Part shown: positions 1 through 11,114 of the stretch, piece after piece
How the letters are laid out: each line of letters begins with the position of its first letter
How positions within the stretch are numbered: position 1 is the first letter of the stretch
NCBI RefSeq assembly: GCF_029227915.1
Contig: NC_079885.1
Coordinates: forward strand, 9,052,001-9,116,000
Source: Hydractinia symbiolongicarpus
Taxonomy: Eukaryota > Cnidaria > Hydrozoa > Anthoathecata > Hydractiniidae
DNA: 64,000 bases
Direction: 5' to 3'
The notes under the pieces: generated by a model
Told to the model about the DNA's origin: nothing
The model's database searches: none
The model's input: only the letters and a program-made list of their open reading frames with translations
Made by a program: the position numbers and the translations under genes

Positions 1-1916
1 TATGATGTCACCATTATGTTCAGCATACTTCTTTTGTTAACTGTGTCAAATTTTGTCGAAAACAAATACCAATTTTGGCCTGAAACGTCATTTAGATGAC
101 TTCCCAGTACTTGGGAGCTTTGGTACGAAGATTAAATCTGTGACGTTGCATTTGACCATTTGTGACAGGGTTAGTTAGTCAGTCGGTTTAACCAATACTA
201 TCCTCCTCTCAGAAGAACATGAAATCCCAGGGTCGATTTTTTCTCAAAAAATACTCCGAAAGAAAAAAACGACGGTTTTAAAGAATTTCCTACGCCTTCG
301 GGCGCAGAAATTCAATAATATTTGCTATTAGGCGAATCCAACTTAAATTTTTATGTGATTTATAACAAAAATTAGCTACTTTCGCTAAAATAGTTATAGG
401 TAAATAGTTATAAAAGTAAAAAAACAAGACAGATTATTATTGTCGTAACACTCCTTAGTTATCATTATGATATGTTTAAAATTATGCTTGCTAAAGTCTA
501 ATATGCAACAGGTAGAATACACTTGTCGCAACACCCTCTTCTGTTATGAATTGAAATAAATAATTGTAATGCCACAAAAGACTTTAAATATTGTCAACTA
601 AACTATGGTCTGTAAAAAGATATTGCACTTAAATTTAGATTTTCTTATAAGACTGTACAAACAAAATTAAAAGAACACTAAAATTTTTTATCAAAATAAC
701 TTGTTTTTTTTTTCATTATTTAAGTGGGAGAAGAATAACCCACTGTATAAATTTCGAATCAGCTTAAGTATAAATTGCTATATAACTTTCAAAACAGTAT
801 AAGAATATTTTTTGCTGTATGGCTTTAAACAGAACAAGACTAATTCTTCCTGTATAACTTTCAACTTTCAACACAAGAAAATTTCTTTCTGCATAACTTT
901 AAAAAAACAAGTTTTTGAGCATGCAAGTATTTTTTTTTCACCTGGAGTGCTAGTTACATTTTTTTAGTTAGTATTATTTGTTCTTCGCAACTAAAAAATA
1001 TAAACTACAAGCATTATGCCAAAATACATAAAAAATGCTTGTTGTAACACCCTCCTTCGTTATTTTTGTACTATTTTTTTGTTGCTCCAACCATACATTC
1101 TTGATAAAATTATATTTATTTTGCGGGCCGACCAACAGTAAGCTACAACTAATCAAGTTGGAGTCGCCTTTTAAGTAAAATTTTAACTACACACACAGAA
1201 CATAAACAGATCACAACAAAATGGCCACGAATTATTTAATAGTGTAACTTTTGAACGGTTCACAATACAAAGGCAGTTTCTGTAAGAAGAAATTTTTTCC
1301 TCAGAAAATTAATTTTTTTAAGAAACATGGTTCAGCCCTATTAAATGCTTTACATTACAGGGGACCCAAGGTACTTTTACAAGTTGGACATACTTGAAAG
1401 ATTTTTATAAGAAATTCCCAAAGACATATTCACTTTTTATTAAAAGTTCATGTAACCCCAGACATCGTTTTTTAAATATTTGTTTTTCTTGCCGCCTTGA
1501 TGGCCTCTTTGATCTTCTTATTCGTTAAAAATTTCAGGCTAGCTCCAGTCCTTTCTAGTGGCATGTGACCCGTTTACGTAGTATTTCAGTAGTGCTCACA
1601 AATCAATGACTTTTACTCGCTATTATTAATGACTTTCATAGCCAAAAACAATTAATAACTATCACAACAAAGTTAAAAAAAATCAACATACTTTCCACCT
1701 TGATCTCTGTACTAATGATATTTTTTTTAAAAAAATAATTCAACAAATATACTAGCCATCTAAGCAATAAAACAAAAAAATAAAATCTTAGCAGCAGGTT
1801 TGTGGAGGATTTCTTTTATTTCAAATTTGAAATAATTTATTTCAACAAACAGGTTGTAAAAATTACTGATCTATAACCTGTTGACCTAGGCGGGGCATGG
1901 TGCTCAAGTGAGTATT

Positions 1917-1957
1917 GCCAACCTTGTTCTCAACAATCCTTGGGGACGAGGTTGCCT
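1917..1957. repeat. Small imperfect foldback (GCAACC type)
   Basis: Two inverted arms of about 15 bp, GCCAACCTTGTTCTC and the reverse complement of GGGGACGAGGTTGC, face each other across about 10 bp. The GCAACC...GGTTGC ends match those of the better preserved 74-bp foldback at 32829-32902, so I infer a related remnant. No clear target duplication is visible here. Confidence 0.4.
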
Positions 1958-2560
1958 AAGTTACTCAGTAGATGGATATATTTTTTGTTAAAAAATATTA
2001 AAAAAAACAATAGAAAAGAATACTATTTTAATTCATCCCATGATACAGAAAGAGGAAGAAATTACTGTCTAATTAAAGTTTGTTTTTATGATATTCTTTT
2101 AATATGTAGAGAAAACATTAACATAGCCTAGTAAACTAAACCCATCATTTTCCCTTTTGCGATAGCACTCTGAAATAAGCAGGGTTACAAAAGTAGGACA
2201 GACATCGAAGCGCGAGAGCAGAAAAGAGAGACAGGTATCCTGTCTTCGTCAACGCTGCTCTGCACCTCCATGATTAGACAAACCCTCATAATTTGCCATT
2301 TTTAGCATCGATATATATAGCTATATTTCCACTTAGATACTTGTGGCAGCTTCTAAATTTTTAAACTTACAAAAAAACAAAAAGTGTTTTAGCCACCTCC
2401 CAAATAAAGAATATTATTTTTGCTGGAGAAAAGCAAAGTAAAATAAGAAAAAATATAATGGTTAATTGCGTTAACCATATATTATAGATAAATATTAAAA
2501 ATATTAAATATAAATATTAAAGTTCAACACGGCATTTCATTAAATATATTTTAGCGTTTT

Positions 2561-2614
2561 CTGCAATGATTTAATCAAACTACATTTCTGCAATGATTTA
2601 ATCAAACTACATTG
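2561..2614. repeat. 27-bp tandem duplication
   Basis: Two adjacent copies of a 27-bp unit beginning CTGCAATGATTTAATC differ only at the last base. The repeat is non-coding. Confidence 0.85.
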
Positions 2615-3659
2615 GTGACAAACTGTTTTAAATGATGCAAAATGACGCAAAATCTTTTTTACTGTTTTTTTACTAAGTTTTTTTACTAAGTTTGTTGTTC
2701 GTGCATTACTGTAGGAGGCAACTGAGCTATGCTCTGGAAAAACAAATACTTTTTTCCGCTGTTATATCTTTGGCTATTTCTTACACATCTAATCTCACAA
2801 TGCCTAGGGACTTTTTATGTGCGATTATACCACGTCAAATAATTGCCAACGCGAAGGTACTTGTTTTATAAAATATGTCCGTAATTAGCTCAGCAAATGC
2901 CGAGTGCCGTATCAAATTACAAAGGTTGTTACCGCCCTTAATCCTATTCGTGCTGGAGGGGAGGGGTGATGCAGCCCCCTCTCCCTTCCATCCTCAACTT
3001 TTTCCATAACTTTTTATGGGCTTATACTCACACCTTGATATTTATTTGCCTTCCAAAATATATCCTTTTGAAATAAAAACCATACACAAAAGTGTGACAT
3101 GCTGAATAATCATTAACTTTTGCAACCTGCGTCTCAAACAAAAGTCCTTTGAAATAAAAATCATGCACAACTTGCGTTTCAAATAAAAAGTCCTTTGAAA
3201 TAAAAACTATGCATATTTTATTTTTCGTTTAATTGCTTAGCTATGTGAGAACATATGCAGAATTATTTCTATTTTTTTAAAAAAAAAGTTGTTCATAAAG
3301 AACTTTATGCAGAATTATTTTAATTTTTTTTAAAAAAAATAATTGTTTGTGAGAGCTTTCGTTTCACTTTGCAGCGCGAAGGTATATGTTCTGGCTATGC
3401 AGTCAACTATAATTAAAGCGCTACCGAAAAATACGTAATTTTAATCAAGCCTCATAATTCTGCAAATACTGCTATGATTCTTCAAATACAGCTTGCGCAT
3501 CAAAAGTTTTTTTAGTAAATAATTAATTAAGTTTTAATCCAAAGTAGCATGTAACATTTTGATTTTTTCAAAAATTATTTGTGCGTAAAATCCAAATCCA
3601 AGTCTTAAAAAATTTCTTGATTTTTGCATTGGTTTATCAAATATTTTAAAAATACATAC

Positions 3660-5493
3660 CTGCAGCACTGTGAAGTCACTTGGGAAGTCAGAGGCCAGGT
3701 TTGTTCTACGCACTTCTCTCCATGAGCTGTTCTTAAAGTTTTTAAGTGCATTCTCAACATAAGTATGTCTTTGCTTTTCATCATAATAGCCATTAAATGA
3801 TACAATAAATTCTAGAACAAAGTAACCAGACAATCCAAGGTTAGGAAGAATAGAAGAAACAGAAAAACTTGTAGTGCTAGCAAACGTACAAAAAAGAAAA
3901 TGAAAATTAGAACTAATATAAAGGGGTTGACAAATGTATTTTCGTCAATTTATGTTGACATAATCTAAATAAACATCATTCTTAATATATTATTATAAGC
4001 TATAGACAACTTTCATTGTGATGCGTCGTGTTGTTTCTTACACAAATCGACAGGTAAAATAATGCAGGCAATAAGTCGTCCATTCCATTCTAAATTTTAT
4101 TTTCAGTTAGAGGCATCTTTTGACCTTGAAATTAGAATATACCTTGCATGAAGTTTGGATTTATATCATTTATCAGTGAAAAGAACATGCCGTTAAATAC
4201 CGCAGCTACTCCAACCAAAAATACTATACCAAAATATATGGATCATATAGTACTTGATTAATAGCGTGTGTATATATACACACTACCCCGCATATAATAA
4301 TGCGGGTAAGATATTCAGGTGTTTGTTTACATTTAATCTCCGGGGGAAAGTTCCAAAGCGCACGTGTTTTCATCGTTCATAGAAACTTTTTTATCAGAAA
4401 AAAAATTATTATATTTATTTTATTTACTGCGACAATCGCCTGGAGTTCATTTTCCAAAATAAAAGAAATAAACATGGTAAGAGACTATTAATTCTTTGTA
4501 TAAATAAAATGCCCATTTAAAATCGCATTAAATTGTCTTTAAATTTAAAAGCTCAGTAGGAGTACAACGATTTGTTTCATAATATTAATTATTAAACAGC
4601 AAAATAGGTGAGTCAAAATAAAACCAACACAAGATTTAATTATTTATAGGATTCTCAACACAATTCAAGGCATCTTAACCACAAAGAATTAATGAACTTT
4701 ACTCGACTTCAAGCATTCAAGCCTAAAATAAGGGAGCCTATGAGTGAAAAACTTATGCACAGTAAAAGTAACGAGAATTGTGCAAACCCTTTAAGTAACA
4801 ATTTCATACCACAACTAACTAGCCTAAAATGCTGGGATTTCTTTTAAACGTTGGAAGTAATCCATGCAACGGGGAGACTTACATTGGAACCTATGAAAAG
4901 CCTGGAAATCACTTTGCAATGGCAATAGTTTCTGACAGAACTACCTGCACATATGATGATTCGTTGGGTTGGATGGCCCCAATTGAACTAAAAGATCTCC
5001 TTGACCAATACTGCAAAACGCTATACTGGCGTTATACTGCGCTATACTGGCGTTACGTTTCACATATCATATAGTAGCATATACTATATACACTGTATAT
5101 GCTTGAATATATGCATATTTGGTCGGAGCAGCTGCGGTATTTAACGGCATGTGTGAAAAGATGCTAGTAGTCACAGTACAAAAGTTTTTAACCATAATTT
5201 GACTTTCTTCACCTACGGTCTGCTTTTTTTGCCTGTCGATTTTTCTTATTTTTTCCATGCATGCTCAAGAGATCTCGGTAAAACGTAAACCTTGAAAGTC
5301 ATCTATTAAAAAGCTTACCATTTTGAACAATTGAAGATGCATAGTCATATGATTTTCCTTTCACAACTTCTTCAGAAGAGCATTCAACACCAATAAATAT
5401 TTGAAAATTAGGATTCCACATACCAATACTTATCAAGAAGAGGCATATCGCCACCTTGTACAAGAAGGGTTGGGAACTGTACGGAGCCGTCAT
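3660..5493 (-). CDS. MBTPS1: MBTPS1 (site-1 protease), first two coding exons, partial
   Basis: Membrane-bound transcription factor site-1 protease is a Golgi subtilisin-type serine protease that makes the first luminal cut in SREBP and ATF6. Two exons are visible. Exon 1 (5493-5319) starts at ATG, encodes a hydrophobic signal segment (about residues 10-38) and ends in phase 1 before GTAAGC. Exon 2 (3811-3660) follows a TTCTAG acceptor, restores the frame, and ends at GTATGT in phase 0. Exon 2 carries the typical S1P propeptide opening: FIVSFNGYY, then SSWREVRRTNLASDFPSDF, closely resembling human IVAFNGYF and WRIIPRNNPSSDYPSDF. The subtilisin catalytic domain (Asp, His, Ser) is not in the window and must lie left of base 1, so intron 2 exceeds 3.6 kb. 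Intron 1 contains a transposon (4185-5152). The family match is from memory; the frame continuity is seen directly. Confidence 0.82.
4185..5152. mobile_element. Mutator-like (MULE) DNA transposon, non-autonomous, 968 bp
   Basis: Terminal inverted repeats of about 35 bp (4185-4219 and 5152-5118) start ACATGCCGTTAAATACCGCA and differ at two positions. They are flanked by perfect 9-bp direct repeats GTGAAAAGA (4176-4184 and 5153-5161), the target-site duplication length typical of the Mutator superfamily. Inside, a plus-strand coding relic runs from about 4651 to 5074 with one frameshift near 4845. Its second half has a His-Phe-Ala-Met segment followed by a DDSLGW motif, resembling the C-terminal part of Ulp1-like cysteine peptidases often carried by such elements; that identification is tentative. 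The element sits in intron 1 of MBTPS1. Confidence 0.75.
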
Positions 5494-6405
5494 TGGTGTT
5501 TTTTTAGGGTGAATACAGTTAAAAGTTGATGGAAAACATTAAGAAATAGTGTTTAATGCAGCAACTTAGTGCAAGGCACAGATTAAGGTGGCTAGCTAGC
5601 TAAAGAATAGAGCGAAACCACATCACGGGGTTTTAGTTTAGTATTTTGTCGCCGGACCAGACAGCCATATTTGTTATCTTTTGTATGTGCCCATCGTTGA
5701 TAAAAGAATCACAGGAAAAAATTAAATGATACACGGGCACCCGTGGCCAATCATACAGTAGCTCATATTGTAACTTCGAGCCTATTATTTAATAAGATAA
5801 GAAAGACCATGACAGTTAATAAAATGTAGAGCACCCTTTCCGCATTCCTCTCTTTCCAGGAGTTACTTGCAGGCTGCAGCAAGCATTGACAAATCTGAGC
5901 ACATGCTCAGTTAACCCTAACGGTTTTGTCTTTTTGTTTATTTTGTAAACATAAAGAAATGGAATTGCTATTTTTAACCATGCGTCAATTTTAAAGTTGC
6001 TTGTACGTGTGGGATGGCTTTTCTAAGAGTTTTAAAGCAACTTTCAAATGCTTGTTATGTTTTGTAAGTAACGTGATGGAAAGAGTCATTGTTAGCAGGA
6101 AGTCCTGTAACATTCTTGTGTATCATTGTTGCATTAAGGTCTTGGTCCACAGTTGTACTGTATGATCAAGTCAAGATTTAGATTCTGCTACTCAATGTAA
6201 CTTTGTTATATAAGCTAGTTGTTAACAGTGAAAATGCTGACATAAAAGTAAAAAATAGGTGCAATTTTAAAGGTCTACTGTTTCAAAGGTTGAAAGTAGA
6301 TTCTGTAATTTTACCAACAAAAGTTAAGCAACAAAAGCGAACTTTGGTTAATCTGATTTTGTATTACTTAGTATATTTTAGGTCATAGAGAAAAAATGCT
6401 ACATT
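5494..6405. promoter_or_regulatory. Divergent intergenic region between MBTPS1 and the TMEM272-like gene
   Basis: About 0.9 kb separates the MBTPS1 start codon (minus) from the TMEM272-like start codon (plus), so both promoters or 5' untranslated exons must lie here. A TTTTAG followed by GTCATAGAG at about 6377-6390 could be a 3' splice site of a 5' untranslated intron. An upstream ATG at 6396 opens a short overlapping frame before the main start. No specific binding site is claimed. Confidence 0.45.
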
Positions 6406-7391
6406 ATGAGCAACATGCAAGAATACGATTCAGAGCCAGTGTCAAATCAGTCAATAATAATCAATACTTCTGACAATGCAGCAAATACTGTACGACCCAA
6501 TGACAGACTACTGAGATTAGCTCAACTTGTTAATAGCAGTACAACTGTTGAAAGTTCTTCACATGTTAATTTACCAAGTTATGAAGATGTGACTAAGAAT
6601 ATAGAAAACAACCAACATATGATTCTGTAATAAAGACTCTTGATACACAATCTGTGTCATCAGCAAGTCAGCTACCACAGTATAATGATGTGGCAGTGGC
6701 TGATGCCCCACCAACCTATCACTCAATATTCACAGACTCAGTTTTGCGAGTTATGAACCCATTTATCTCGGAAAATTTTGAAACGCAGCAGATTCCATCT
6801 GATAATGTGTTGGGTTATGGACTCACTAATGTTTTGTTAACAGTATTTATAATTATAGTTTTAATAGCCTTTGTTGCGGTATTACCAATATCAATGATCA
6901 TCATTGGAATCACTTACATTCATGATTGTCCAGTCCAACCACGAATACCTATTTATTTAATTGTTCTTGGTTTTTTTCAAATGTTGGAATGTTGTGGTCG
7001 ATTAGGATATAAATGTGTTCAAACACAAAATGCACAGCAAAGAAATGCATGGCAGGAACGTTACAGAAGGAAAGATCCATTGGTGTATTTTGTGATTGTT
7101 TGGTTTATTATCGGGAGTATGTGGGTTTATCAAACCAACCCAGAATGCCAGGATTGTCATATCCAAACAACGATGAAAACAAATCAAACCAGACTCAGTA
7201 CCACTCCTTCATTGACCTCGGGTTTACCAGCCAAACCTGCGCAGAGTTTAGTGTATTGCGACATGACTGTTTACAAGTTTGCATTTTGGGTAATAACGAC
7301 ATATTATGGTATTATAGGTTTTTTTTGTTTTCTAATATTAGTGGATGTTATTTTTAAAGGGTTAAATAGATGTTGTAATATATCAAGGTAG
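6406..7391 (+). CDS. TMEM272-like four-pass membrane protein, interrupted by a frameshift
   Basis: Two overlapping frames together give one protein of about 325 residues. The first (6406-6630) and second (open from 6597, ending 7391) encode a hydrophilic N-terminal tail with repeated short proline-tyrosine motifs (LPSYEDV, QPTYDSV, LPQYNDV, PPTYHS), i.e. PPxY-like sites known to bind WW domains. Four hydrophobic segments follow. Between the first two is the signature HDCPVQPRIPIYLIV, which I associate with TMEM272-type proteins common in cnidarians. An NQT glycosylation site and cysteines lie in the loop before the last segment. The frame changes by -1 around 6600-6620, in a CCAAC repeat; this could be a real loss-of-function allele, an assembly error, or a 4-bp slippage deletion. 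The coding part is a single exon. Confidence 0.65.
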
Positions 7392-8577
7392 CCATTATAA
7401 AATTCATCCATGTACATTTATATGCTTTAAATTCTTTAGAGTGTAACTGTATTTTCAGTTTTGAGCAGTCCTACACACTATTTAAGAACCCAAACCTCGG
7501 ATTTAGTCAATAAATAAGAACAAAGTAAAAGGAACTTCAAGCTCAAATCATTGTTTTTAAAAAAGAAATTTTTGAAAAGTCTCATTGAAACTCCTATCTT
7601 CTCCATAAAATTAGATATTTTAACAACTTTCTGCTCTTATCTCATGGGCAGAGCAAAAATATATTCTTTACTCATGACATTGTCTTAAAAAACTCCAAAT
7701 ATTCTCAATTTGTGTTAAAAAATACTGCCAAATACAAATCTTTTAACTTTAACTCTGCAAAAAGAGCCCTGGTAAAAACAACCAATTTAAGTTTGATATA
7801 AACACATTATTTGTAGAGAATATGAGAAGACAAAAGTAATGCATAAGAAGAAAAAAATCGTTGAATCAGGTTCTCATAATAAAAGCATGTATATAAATTC
7901 TAAACTTCCTGTAAAACTCTGTGTATGACCTTATTTGGTTAAAAATGACTGGAATGTGCAGCTCGGCTGCTTTAAATTAAATACAGATTTTACCACAGCT
8001 AACAAAAGTATGGCATAATTAAGGTTGAAACAAATTAAAACTAATTGGATATAATTTTGCATTGTAAATATTTGGTAATTTATGTTTTTCAACCGTTGTT
8101 TTTTTTACTTTGTGGGTTAATTGTAAATAGTCGCATGAAATAGCTAAATGACTTTAGTCGATATGTATGGAAAATAAGTGTTCAGAATTGTTAATGTAGC
8201 TGGGGGTCGAATTTTTTTTTTTGAGATCCAATAGTAAACGATTGGGGGGGGGGGTCAAAAATTTTACTGGGAGAAGAGAAACGGACGAATTGAATGCTTC
8301 TAAATAATAACCATAAGTGTGGGAGGGTGGCGAAAAATCTGATAATAAGCGTCTCTTGTCTTTTAATATAAAGTACATAATATGTCCTCATTCTTTTTTG
8401 TTTTTTTTTATATATTTGTATATTTTTATTGCATTTCACTTGCTTTGCCTCTCGTTATTTTATATGAAGATGTGTATATTTGTTACTAGACACCCTATTT
8501 CATCACAAAAAGGAAGTGTAAACCAGCAATGAGCATTTTTATTGGACAATATACCTTGTACATTTCAAAGACACTAA
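7392..8577. other. Gene-free AT-rich stretch downstream of the TMEM272-like gene
   Basis: No exon or structured repeat is supported. The first few hundred bases probably include the 3' untranslated region. Overlapping open frames at 8154-8532 lie on both strands over homopolymer runs (poly-T, a G10 run at about 8244) and look like chance. Confidence 0.5.
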
Positions 8578-9290
8578 AGGCCGGGACAAATTGAGGCAAC
8601 TTTTTGAGCAACATCACCCGTCAACATTTGCTGATGAACATGTTGACTCGATTTGCTATGGGTATCAACATGTTGACAAAGAGAAAAAAATCTAAAAATG
8701 TTGATCAACATTTTTTAACTTTTTATAAATGTTGATCAACATTTATTAACTTTTTATAAATGTTGATCAACATTGTTGATGAGTTTATATATGTTGCTAC
8801 GATTTGCTATAGCCATCAACATGTCTGGCAACATTTTTCAGTATTTTCGAATCATTTAATTGCAAATTCAAATGTTCTAGCACGAATTCGAATCTTTTTG
8901 TTCAAGTGTATACACGACCTGCAGGAAAATAAGATCAAAACATAGATACAATTCATTTTGAAAATGGCGAAAGTCACTGCTTCAACTGATCCTGCAACTA
9001 CCATAGCGATGAATTAGTGGAGAAACTGATTGGCCTGTACGAAGAAAGAAAAGCTCTAAGCTCCTGGACAAGGTTAGCATAGAGTCCTACTTCTTCTTCC
9101 CCTCTTTAAATTTATTTTCTGGTAGGGCCTCGCTCTCTTTTTTCATCGTCATTTATTACCAATGTCAGCAATAAACATGCTGCAGCTTCCTTCTCCAACA
9201 TTTTGAAAAAAACTGAATGAATGACCGCGTTTTAGTAGAATGTAGTTGCTTAAAATGTTGACGTGAATGTTGATCAATTTGCCCCTGGCT
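8578..9290. mobile_element. PIF/Harbinger-like element remnant, 713 bp
   Basis: Imperfect terminal inverted repeats, AGGCCGGGACAAATTGA at the left and AGCCAGGGGCAAATTGA (reverse complement) at the right, are flanked on both sides by TAA, fitting the 3-bp TWA target duplication of PIF/Harbinger transposons. Near the right end (about 8999-9072, plus) a short frame reads SDELVEKLIGLYEERKAL and ends at a possible donor (AAGGTTAGC). This resembles the first helix of a MADF domain, the Myb-like accessory protein of Harbinger elements. A stop lies just upstream in that frame, so it is a relic. Superfamily assignment is inference from ends, flanks and this fragment. Confidence 0.5.
8697..8774. repeat. 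Three 31-bp tandem units, each with a 16-bp perfect palindrome
   Basis: The palindrome AATGTTGATCAACATT occurs at 8697-8712, 8728-8743 and 8759-8774, exactly 31 bp apart, separated by a TTAACTTTTTATA-type spacer. A pair of looser direct repeats (ATTTGCTATRG..ATCAACATGT, about 8651 and 8802) brackets the array. All of it lies inside the Harbinger-like element. Confidence 0.85.
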
Positions 9291-9617
9291 TAATTTTTGT
9301 GGATAAATAAATAGAGCGTCGAAAGAAGTTACATTTTGCGGCTATTTTCACGAATAATTGCTCGCGAAAAAATTGGATTATTTTTGTGAGTGAAGTAAAA
9401 AAATGTTATCGATTATTTTTTATAAAATCAAAATGTTGGTTCCGTCGTCGGACTATAAGCAAATAAATATTTTTCTCAAGAGCAATACACAAATATTTTC
9501 GTTCAAAATGGTCTAGATTGGTCGAGATTACTTTGATGGTACTAAATTTCACCGGGTTTTCGCAAATTTTTAGAAATTATAAACCTTATGGGTAATTTAC
9601 GCTAATTTTTGTCTATA
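9291..9617. other. Gene-free spacer
   Basis: Sequence between the Harbinger-like and pogo-like elements; no coding frame or repeat structure was found. Confidence 0.5.
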
Positions 9618-9990
9618 CAGTAACTCCCGGTAACAGGAACTTCAAAGGGACCAGAGAAAACAGTTCGACTTAGCAAAGCTCCCGTTAATTTGATAAAAAG
9701 ACAAAAATGAGATATTAGTTCGAGCAAACTTGAAGCAAATTGAAGAGCCTTCTTTTTTTTCATACTGCCATCAAAAGGAACAGTTTGGCTCCTTTGTAAA
9801 GAGAACCATTTAAGAACAGCTTTTTCTGGCTACATTACATACCAGTATTTATTTTTTGAACACTTTCTCTTAGACACTAAAAATGTTCGAGTTATCCGGG
9901 GTTCAAGTTAACGAGTAGTTTTTATAAGGAAGTATTAGGAAAAGTCCAAGGGCCGTAGAAAACAGTTCGAGCTAATAAAAGTTCGAGTTA
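9618..9990. mobile_element. Pogo/Tigger-like element, left part
   Basis: Begins TA|CAGTAACTCCCGGTAAC, the CAGT-start after a TA dinucleotide seen in pogo/Tigger and related Tc/mariner elements. The interior repeats GTTCGAGTTA, GTTAACGAG and CAAAGGGACCAG phrases typical of such ends. The sequence runs into GTTCGAGTTA at 9981-9990, where the CCTTATT element begins, and appears to resume after 10553 as TTTACCCGGAAC. I infer that the second element is nested in the first. No transposase was found. Confidence 0.4.
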
Positions 9991-10553
9991 CCTTATTCCC
10001 TGAAATTAACGAGTCAAGAAATTAACGCGAAATTAACACAGTCATGAAATTAACGCGGTTCAATGAAATTATTTTGAAAAAGGCATTTAATTAACGCGGT
10101 TGAGGAAGGTTGTTTTCAAAAATGCATTAATTTGAGAGCCCTCTCTATTACAGGGTGGTTTGGAAATCGAAATAAAATTTTCGTTGTTTGGAAAGACAAT
10201 GTTAAAAAGTTTTGGAAGAAAATGTGCTTTCATTCAGTTAATTTTCCACTTGCATCAGAGTATGAAGATGATACGAAAGCTATTTTAGAAATGATCGCTG
10301 AGAAGGAGAACACCGTTGAGCTATCGTCCGATGAGGAGGAAATAGTGTAAAATTTTAAATTAAAATTGTATTTTTATGTTTTTGGGGCTTTTATATATTA
10401 TAAAAAAGTCATCAAATTAACAGTATTTTAATTAACGAGTCATGAAATTGACAGTCTTTAAATTAACACTGCATTTAATTAACGGTCATTAAATTAACAC
10501 AAAATTTGAAAAACCGCGTTAATTTCATGACTCGTTAATTTCATGGAATAAGG
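9991..10553. mobile_element. CCTTATT-ended TIR element A, 563 bp
   Basis: The left end starts CCTTATTCCCTGAAATTAAC and the right end, reverse complemented, starts CCTTATTCCATGAAATTAAC; about 38 bp match with few differences. AATTAACG-type motifs recur throughout. It holds a plus-strand open frame (10132-10350, 72 residues, acidic C-terminus) that I do not recognise and which has no ATG start. It shares its terminal CCTTATT and flanking TA with the elements at 11828-12163 and 14197-14657. Confidence 0.65.
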
Positions 10554-11114
10554 TATTTACCCGGAACAATGGTCAATTCGTAAAAATAATTCTTCGTGGA
10601 ATTTTAAAAATAAGTTTTCGCTGAAGTTATTCTCTGTGAATATTTTTTATAGTTGAGAAAAAATATGGCAAAGCTCTGTGATGTTAGCAATTTCGATTGA
10701 AGGCTACCTTATCTCAATAAACGGACTTTAAAGGACTGGATTCGTTAAAATAATAATAATAAGCAATATTACTGATTCGGAAAATGTATTCTTTTGTACC
10801 TCGCAAAAATTAATACCAAGAATTCAGGAAATTTTAAAATCACCTGCAAACACATTCTTGACCCCAGAGTTCTTTGAGATAAACTCGAAAGTACTTTCTA
10901 GGTTAAAATCTCAAAGAGCTCTGGGATCGAGAATGTTGCAAACACTTTCTGTTGGAACATGGTTGGAAAAATGATCGCGTAAATTGATAAATCAATCGAT
11001 CCAGTTGTTAAGGGTATGTGCGCCTATATAATAAACTTGACCCATTAGGTTTACTGGTTTGATCATACCCTGTAAACCTGTTTTTGTGATTTAAAAACTT
11101 GATATATTCCTACT
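10554..11114. other. Gene-free stretch, possibly the tail of the interrupted pogo-like element
   Basis: Starts with a TTTACCCGGAACAATGG phrase that looks like the continuation of the element at 9618-9990. Two inverted phrases, ACCCCAGAGTTCTTTGAGAT (10861) and ATCTCAAAGAGCTCTGGGAT (10907), form an imperfect hairpin of about 18 bp. No gene was found. Confidence 0.45.

Larger units (their letters stand above)
1..3659. other. Gene-free AT-rich stretch, probably MBTPS1 intron 2
   Basis: No exon could be supported on either strand. The stretch follows MBTPS1 exon 2, which ends in a splice donor at 3659, so it is most simply intron 2 of that gene continuing past the left edge. It holds a 27-bp tandem duplication (2561-2614), a small foldback (1917-1957), and loosely repeated CTTTGAAATAAAAA and CAGAATTATTT motifs at 3050-3340. 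The open frames at 974-1156 and 1940-2131 are short, compositionally biased and resemble nothing I know. Confidence 0.5.

Noticed and set aside
7002-7357. Alternative-frame proteins over the TMEM272-like gene
   Set aside because: Shadows of the real frame, lacking the membrane-segment pattern.
8154-8532. Overlapping genes on both strands
   Set aside because: Frames cross homopolymers, show no domains and have biased composition.
10132-10350. Gene within the CCTTATT element
   Set aside because: No ATG start, 72 residues, no recognised domain; kept only as a note in the element entry.
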